Origin: Conus ventricosus
Lineage: Eukaryota; Mollusca; Gastropoda; Neogastropoda; Conidae
Direction: 5' to 3'
Length of the DNA stretch: 10,000 nt
Assembly: GCA_018398815.1 (NCBI GenBank)
Contig: CM031595.1
Location: 137,100,395-137,110,394 of the forward strand
The stretch's first letter is position 1, and every line of letters begins with the position of its first letter. The notes beneath the pieces were generated by a model. That model saw nothing but the letters and a program-made list of their open reading frames with translations, was not told where the DNA came from and ran no database searches. Shown piece after piece: positions 6,493-10,000 of the stretch. Made by a program: the position numbers and the translations under genes.

Positions 6493-7302
6493 AGGAGTTA
6501 TGTGTAGTGAGTTTCCTCCCTATTGGAGATTATAAGCTTGCTGAAGGCTCATTTTGAGAAGCATTTATTTTATTTTCCCCATCCACCCACTTGAGCATCA
6601 TCTGTTAGTTAGGCAGTATTAACTACCACTGCAGATATGAATGCTTATCTCCCCCTATTTCTTCAATCTAAGACATAAAACAAGCTTTGTTTATCATTCA
6701 ATATTCTTGCAGTCATTGCAACACCAAGCTGCTCTGTAAGATTGCTGGAATGGTGCTCGGTACTATCCTTGGAATTAATAAGCTTTTTGTAATTTTAGTC
6801 CCTTGCGGATTCATCAAGAACTGGACCCTCTGCACTTGTGTCTTAAGAGTTATCTTTTTATATTTTCTACTTTTCACAAGAAAATGTAGCTTGTTTTGTT
6901 CTTTCATGATTTTCTTTGCTTCTTAGGTGGCAACCTTTGGTTGTTTTTTGAAAACTCAACAAACATACTGTGGTGTTGCACACCAGCCTTTCGGGATAAG
7001 CATTCTTCTAAAACCGAAAAGGCAGAGGAATCAAATTATCACTTTCCGCGGTCACTGAGGAAAAACAACCAAGTTTCGAAATATCGGTATATGACCAGGT
7101 GTTTTGTGTTAATGAGTTTACTCCCCATTGGAGATTATAAGCTTGCTGAAGGCTTTGAGAACATTTATTATATTTTCCCCATCCACCTATTTTAGCCACA
7201 TACTGTTAGTTAGGCAGTATTAACTACCACTGAAAATATGAATGCTTTTCTCCCCCTATTTCTTCAATCTAAGACATAAGAACAAGCTTTGTTTTTCATT
7301 CA
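6451..7302 (+). repeat. Ribozyme repeat, right half: tandem 604-bp units
   Basis: About 1.4 units in + orientation: Q1' (6451-6706), P' (6707-6785), Q2' (6786-7054), then Q1' again (7055-7302), ending at an (AT)n tract. The two Q1' starts are exactly 604 bp apart and each begins with the hammerhead core. The first 335 bp (6451-6785) are the inverted complement of 5768-6101, giving a very large potential hairpin. Unit identity, estimated by eye over ~220 bp, is a little above 90%, with both substitutions and indels. Such tandem, ribozyme-delimited units are known in retrozymes and in Penelope-like element terminal repeats. Confidence 0.88.
7050..7096 (+). ncRNA. Hammerhead ribozyme copy 3, complete type I
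   Basis: A self-cleaving RNA motif. Stem I: GGTCA (7050-7054) pairs fully with TGACC (7092-7096). Core C3-A9 is CTGAGGA (7055-7061; position 7 is the variable one). Stem II: AAAAC (7062-7066) with GTTTC (7073-7077), four pairs plus an A-C mismatch at 10.1/11.1 where sister copies have G-C; loop AACCAA. GAAA is 7078-7081. Stem III is three pairs (A7081-T7090, T7082-A7089, A7083-T7088) with loop TCGG. The cleavage triplet is ATA, so cutting is expected after A7091. The short stem III matches the minimal type I hammerheads described for Penelope-like elements and metazoan retrozymes. All invariant bases are present. Activity is inferred, not shown. Confidence 0.82.
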
Positions 7303-7337
7303 ATATATATATATATATTTATATATATATATATATA
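7303..7337. repeat. (AT)n tract, right edge of inverted array
   Basis: AT dinucleotides with one TTT break, immediately outside the last repeat unit. The equivalent position in copy B (9381-9445) is also (AT)n but longer. Confidence 0.95.
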
Positions 7338-7557
7338 AAGGGAGGACATCCTTTGTTGTGACAGGTACTTACGTTCTCAAGATGATAAACAATAAACCCT
7401 TTACCCTTATGCTAATCTAAAAATTCTTACTGCCCGTGAGATGAATGTCTGTGGATGAGAGGCGGAGGAGCGGGGAAAGAATTACAGGGGTTTCACAGAA
7501 TTAAAAAAAAAATGATGCAGAATTGATTTTCTATACTAAACGCTAGCAAGATCTGCT
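7338..7557. other. Right part of long repeat copy A, no gene
   Basis: Starts near GGACATCCTTTGTTGTGACA and ends with CTATACTAAACGCTAGCAAG. It matches 9448-9672 in copy B with scattered indels. No frame, RNA or promoter recognised. Contains an A9-10 run near 7503. Confidence 0.7.
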
Positions 7558-7631
7558 AGATAAACGCAAAAGAAAAAAAAGGATCAAAAATTCAGAAACA
7601 TAAATTTTACTTTGCCCATCACTTCGCGTGC
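7558..7631. other. Linker between repeat copies A and B
   Basis: About 70 bp of A-rich sequence, not found at the left edge of copy A or after copy B. Copies A and B are therefore nearly, but not perfectly, tandem. Confidence 0.6.
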
Positions 7632-8337
7632 CGATCGAGTGAAAGAAAGAAACCTATGTAAGGCCACGGACGACGTAACACATATGCAGAAGAAAGTCGG
7701 AAACTTGTATGTTCATAGGTGAAATCGGTCCTAAAGCACACAACTCGAAGAGACACATTGAACAAAGAAGAAAACCCTCTTTTACTAGAAAAGAACCACA
7801 AATTTCGCCAGTCTGGAATAAGTCCGCTATTTAGCAGCAATTTTATCTCGTCCATTTCCTTTTTCGTTCTGTATTCCCGTGTCAACTGTGGAACAACTGG
7901 TGTTCTTCAGAAAGTGTCTTTGTTGTGGAGTGCCTCTTGTTTGATTCTGTGAAAGTGAATGGCAGTAACTTAGAAGACACCTTCATCGTGACGGTGTCCT
8001 GCATTCCACCCTTCTCGCACTTTGGCCAATGTTCCAATTGCTGCAGAGTAAGAATCAGGTCATAAGCGAATTTCAGAATGTTTTGTGTTTCTGCTTTTTT
8101 CTTGAATCCGTTCTTGCCAACTCGATTATGAGATCAAAAACATAAAGAAAACGAGAACAGAATTAAAAGCAAAAACGACAACGACGACGACACCACCACC
8201 ACCACCACAGCAAACAACAACTAAAAAAGAGTAACCAGTAAAAAGAATCAAACAGAAACCAAGATGCTACAACGCTCAAGCACTTAATATTTCAAAAGGA
8301 CGAAGGCCCCGAAAAACTCGTATCAAGCAATGAATCA

Positions 8338-8339
8338 TA
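8338..8339. other. Empty Tc1 target site (TA)
   Basis: GAATCA-TA-ATACCCACTCCCC here corresponds to GAATCA-TA-[element]-TA-TATACCACTCCCC in copy A. This shows the pre-insertion state. Confidence 0.92.
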
Positions 8340-8735
8340 ATACCCACTCCCCAGCCAATTCGGTTACTAAGGAGCACATTCACAGCCATTTTCTATCTCC
8401 AGTGTTAACTGAAAACCATACAATTTATCATCCTATCAATAAAGCTAATAAATTCCAAGGATAAGTACTGAGCCTACCATTCCGAGCAGGCTTGGTGTTT
8501 GCTATGACTACAAGAAATTTTGAATGATAAACAAAGCTTTGCTCCTTATATGTCTTAGATTGAAGTAAAAGGGGAATAGCATTTCATACCTCAGTGGTAG
8601 TTAATACTGACCTAACTAACAGTAATGTGCTCAAGTGGGTGGATGGGGAAAAAATAAAATAAATGCTTCTCAAAATGACCTTCAGCAAGCTTATAAACAC
8701 CAATAAGGAGAAAACTCACTAAACAAATAACTCCT

Positions 8736-8785
8736 GGTCATATAACTGATATTCGAAACGTTGCTTGTTCTACCCCTCAGTGACC
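8736..8785 (-). ncRNA. Hammerhead ribozyme copy 4, core mutated
   Basis: On the - strand stem I is intact (GGTCA 8785-8781 with TGACC 8740-8736). The core reads CTGAGGG, so the conserved A9 is lost, stem II is lengthened and irregular, and GAAA has become GAAT. Probably inactive. That the outer stem survives with a damaged core supports a common ribozyme ancestor. Confidence 0.6.
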
Positions 8786-9130
8786 GCGGAACGTGGTAAT
8801 TTGACTCCTCTTGACTTTTCGGGTTTAAGAAGAATGCTATCCCAGAAAAGGCTGGGAGTGCAATACCGCAGTAGTTGTTGAGTTTTCAAAAACCAACCAA
8901 AGGTGCCACCAAAGAAGCAAAAGAAAATCATGAAAAGGCAAAACAGCTACATTTTTCTTGTGAAAAGTAGAAAATATAAAAAGAATAACCTCTTAAGACA
9001 CAAAGTGTCAGAGGGCCAGTTTCTTGGAATGAATCCGCAAGGGACTAAATTACAAAAAGCTAATAAATTCCAAGATAAGTACTGAGCACCATTTCCAGCA
9101 CCTTACAGAGCCCTTGGTGGTTTCAATGTC

Positions 9131-9176
9131 CTGCACTGAGGAGAAACAACCAAGTTTCGTAATATCGTATATGACC
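9131..9176 (+). ncRNA. Hammerhead ribozyme copy 5, GAAA mutated, stem I broken
   Basis: CTGAGGA (9136-9142) and stem II GAAAC/GTTTC are intact, but GAAA reads GTAA (9159-9162), loop III is one base shorter, and the 5' strand of stem I is the junction CTGCA, as in copy 2. Predicted inactive. Confidence 0.65.
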
Positions 9177-9380
9177 AGGAATTATGCGTTATGATTTCCC
9201 CCTATTGGAGATTATAAGCTGCTGAAGGCTCATTTAGAAGCATTTATTTACTTTTCCCCATCCACCCCCTTGAGCACTACTGTTAGTTAGGCAGTATTTT
9301 AACTACCACTGCAGATATGAATGCTTATCTCCCCCTATTTCTTCAATCTAAGACATAAGAACAAGCTTGTTTATCATTCA

Positions 9381-9445
9381 TATATATATATATAATATAA
9401 TATTATAATATAATATCTGTATATATATATATATATATATATATA
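9381..9445. repeat. (AT)n tract in copy B
   Basis: AT dinucleotides mixed with AATAT variants and one CTG break near 9417. Counterpart of 7303-7337. Confidence 0.95.
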
Positions 9446-9672
9446 AGGTCGGACATCCTTTGTTGTGACAGGCTACTGACGTTTCTCAAGATGTTAAACA
9501 ATAAACCTTTGTCCGTTATGCTAATCTAAAAATTTCTTATACTGCAGTGAGATGAAATGTCTTGGATGAGGGCGAGGACCGGGGACCATTATAACAGGTA
9601 ATCATCACACTGAATTAAAAAAAAAAAATGAGCGAACTGATTTTCTATACTAAACGCTAGCAAGAACTGCTT

Positions 9673-10000
9673 AAGCGATGAAAACGTCAATTCAAAACAA
9701 AATATGCACCAGTCAAGTCAAAAACAGGATCGCAAAAACTATACAGAGAATTAACTCTCTCTCATCCCTCTCTCTCTCTCCTCTCTATCTCTTTGCACAA
9801 CTCTTCCATTCATCACCGAGAGTCTCGTAGACGTTTCACCAAACCCTGGAATGGAAGTTAATGAAATCCCCCAACCCACTGGTGCGGCCCCTCTTCCCGC
9901 CCATCTCCGCCACCACCCCCGCACTATTGGCATAGAAGTCATCTGCCCATATTCTCACACTCGGCATCCCTTCTCTGTCTCATTCTGCATCCCCGAACGC
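9673..10000. other. Flanking sequence after copy B, no gene recognised
   Basis: A-rich to about 9750, a (CT)n-like tract at 9755-9792, then C/T-rich unique sequence. A 63-codon frame on the - strand (9942-9751) lacks recognisable motifs and ends in the CT tract, so I do not call it a gene. Confidence 0.5.
9755..9792. repeat. (CT)n microsatellite
   Basis: CT dinucleotides broken by ATCC and TAT. Short polypyrimidine tract. Confidence 0.85.

Larger units (their letters stand above)
3296..7557. repeat. Long direct repeat, copy A (interrupted)
   Basis: Colinear with 7632-9672 (copy B) along its length. It holds a left non-coding part (3296-3981), a Tc1 insertion (3982-5668), a short link (5669-5746), a head-to-head ribozyme-bearing repeat (5768-7302), an (AT)n tract and a right part (7338-7557). 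Without the Tc1 element and one extra 604-bp monomer it is close to copy B's 2.04 kb. Open frames are not conserved between copies: the frame at 3350-3619 is broken by indels in copy B. I therefore treat the unit as non-coding. Start and end are approximate to about 10 bp. Confidence 0.9.
8441..9379. repeat. Ribozyme repeat array, copy B (short form)
   Basis: Order P (8441-8519), Q1 (8520-8782), Q2 (8783-9055), P (9056-9135), Q1' inverted (9136-9379). Copy A has the same head-to-head junction (CTGCA/CTGAGG) but adds a further P'-Q2'-Q1' monomer, so copy B is one 604-bp unit shorter. Inverted arms of about 250 bp are separated by about 350 bp. Confidence 0.87.
7632..9672. repeat. Long direct repeat, copy B (uninterrupted)
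   Basis: About 2.04 kb, colinear with copy A. Left part 7632-8337, empty Tc1 site at 8338-8339, link to 8420, inverted ribozyme repeat 8441-9379, (AT)n, right part to 9672. Homology begins near CGATCGAGTG and ends near AAACGCTAGCAAG. It differs from copy A by substitutions and many one-base indels, so no open frame is shared. After 9672 no third copy follows. Confidence 0.9.

Noticed and set aside
6687..6926. 79-codon hydrophobic frame suggesting a small membrane protein
   Set aside because: It lies in a repeat unit present in both orientations whose frame is not kept between copies; hydrophobicity follows from T-rich sequence.
6905..6926. TTTTCTTTGCTTCTTAG as a splice acceptor on the + strand
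   Set aside because: Good consensus but inside the non-coding 604-bp unit, with no coding frame following and no matching donor.
8903..9085. 60-codon basic peptide frame in copy B
   Set aside because: Lies in Q2/P of the repeat; the matching region of copy A has stops and indels in this frame.
9751..9942. 63-codon - strand frame near the right end
   Set aside because: Trp/Gly/Arg-rich, ends in a CT microsatellite, no motif or codon-usage support.

Overview
The window looks like intergenic, repeat-dominated DNA from an invertebrate animal. Support for this is the density of di- and tetranucleotide microsatellites, a Tc1-type DNA transposon, hammerhead ribozyme motifs in a tandem/inverted repeat, and no host gene recognisable by content. 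A mollusc is my best guess: a short segment near 1636-1680 resembles a SINE/LINE tail I remember from gastropods. That is memory, not a search. The only convincing protein gene is the transposase of the Tc1 element.

Layout. 1-1000: AT-rich DNA that is a decayed minisatellite with a period near 49 bp, split by a (GA)n tract. 1038-3246: a chain of microsatellites (AC, GATA, AT, TG/CG, TATG), a C-rich 40-bp tandem repeat, a 21-bp perfect hairpin (1283-1346), and two opposite-facing copies of a small module made of a 25-nt motif, a hairpin and an (AT)n tract (1785-1930 and 2708-2827). 3296-7557 and 7632-9672: two direct copies, A and B, of a non-coding repeat of about 2 kb. 9673-10000: pyrimidine-rich sequence with no recognised gene.

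The key structure lies inside copies A and B. Each contains a unit of about 604 bp in head-to-head (inverted) arrangement. Each unit carries a motif matching the complete hammerhead ribozyme consensus: CUGANGA, stem II, GAAA, short stem III, NUH site, stem I. The best copy is 7050-7096 on the + strand. Two same-strand ribozyme cores lie exactly 604 bp apart (6451 and 7055). This is the arrangement expected of retrozymes, or of the terminal repeats of Penelope-like elements. Copy A holds one more 604-bp monomer than copy B. Five ribozyme copies are present; one fits all helices and the others carry different lesions.

Copy A was also hit by a 1683-bp Tc1-like element (3984-5666) with terminal inverted repeats, a TA duplication and a 342-residue DD34E transposase on the - strand. 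Copy B keeps the matching empty site at 8338-8339, so the insertion is younger than the duplication. The transposase is open end to end, but about 25 residues near its C-terminus are out of frame because of two compensating indels, and a 50-bp tandem duplication covers its start codon. It is probably inactive, unless these are sequencing errors. Copies A and B differ by many single-base indels, so assembly noise has to be considered throughout.
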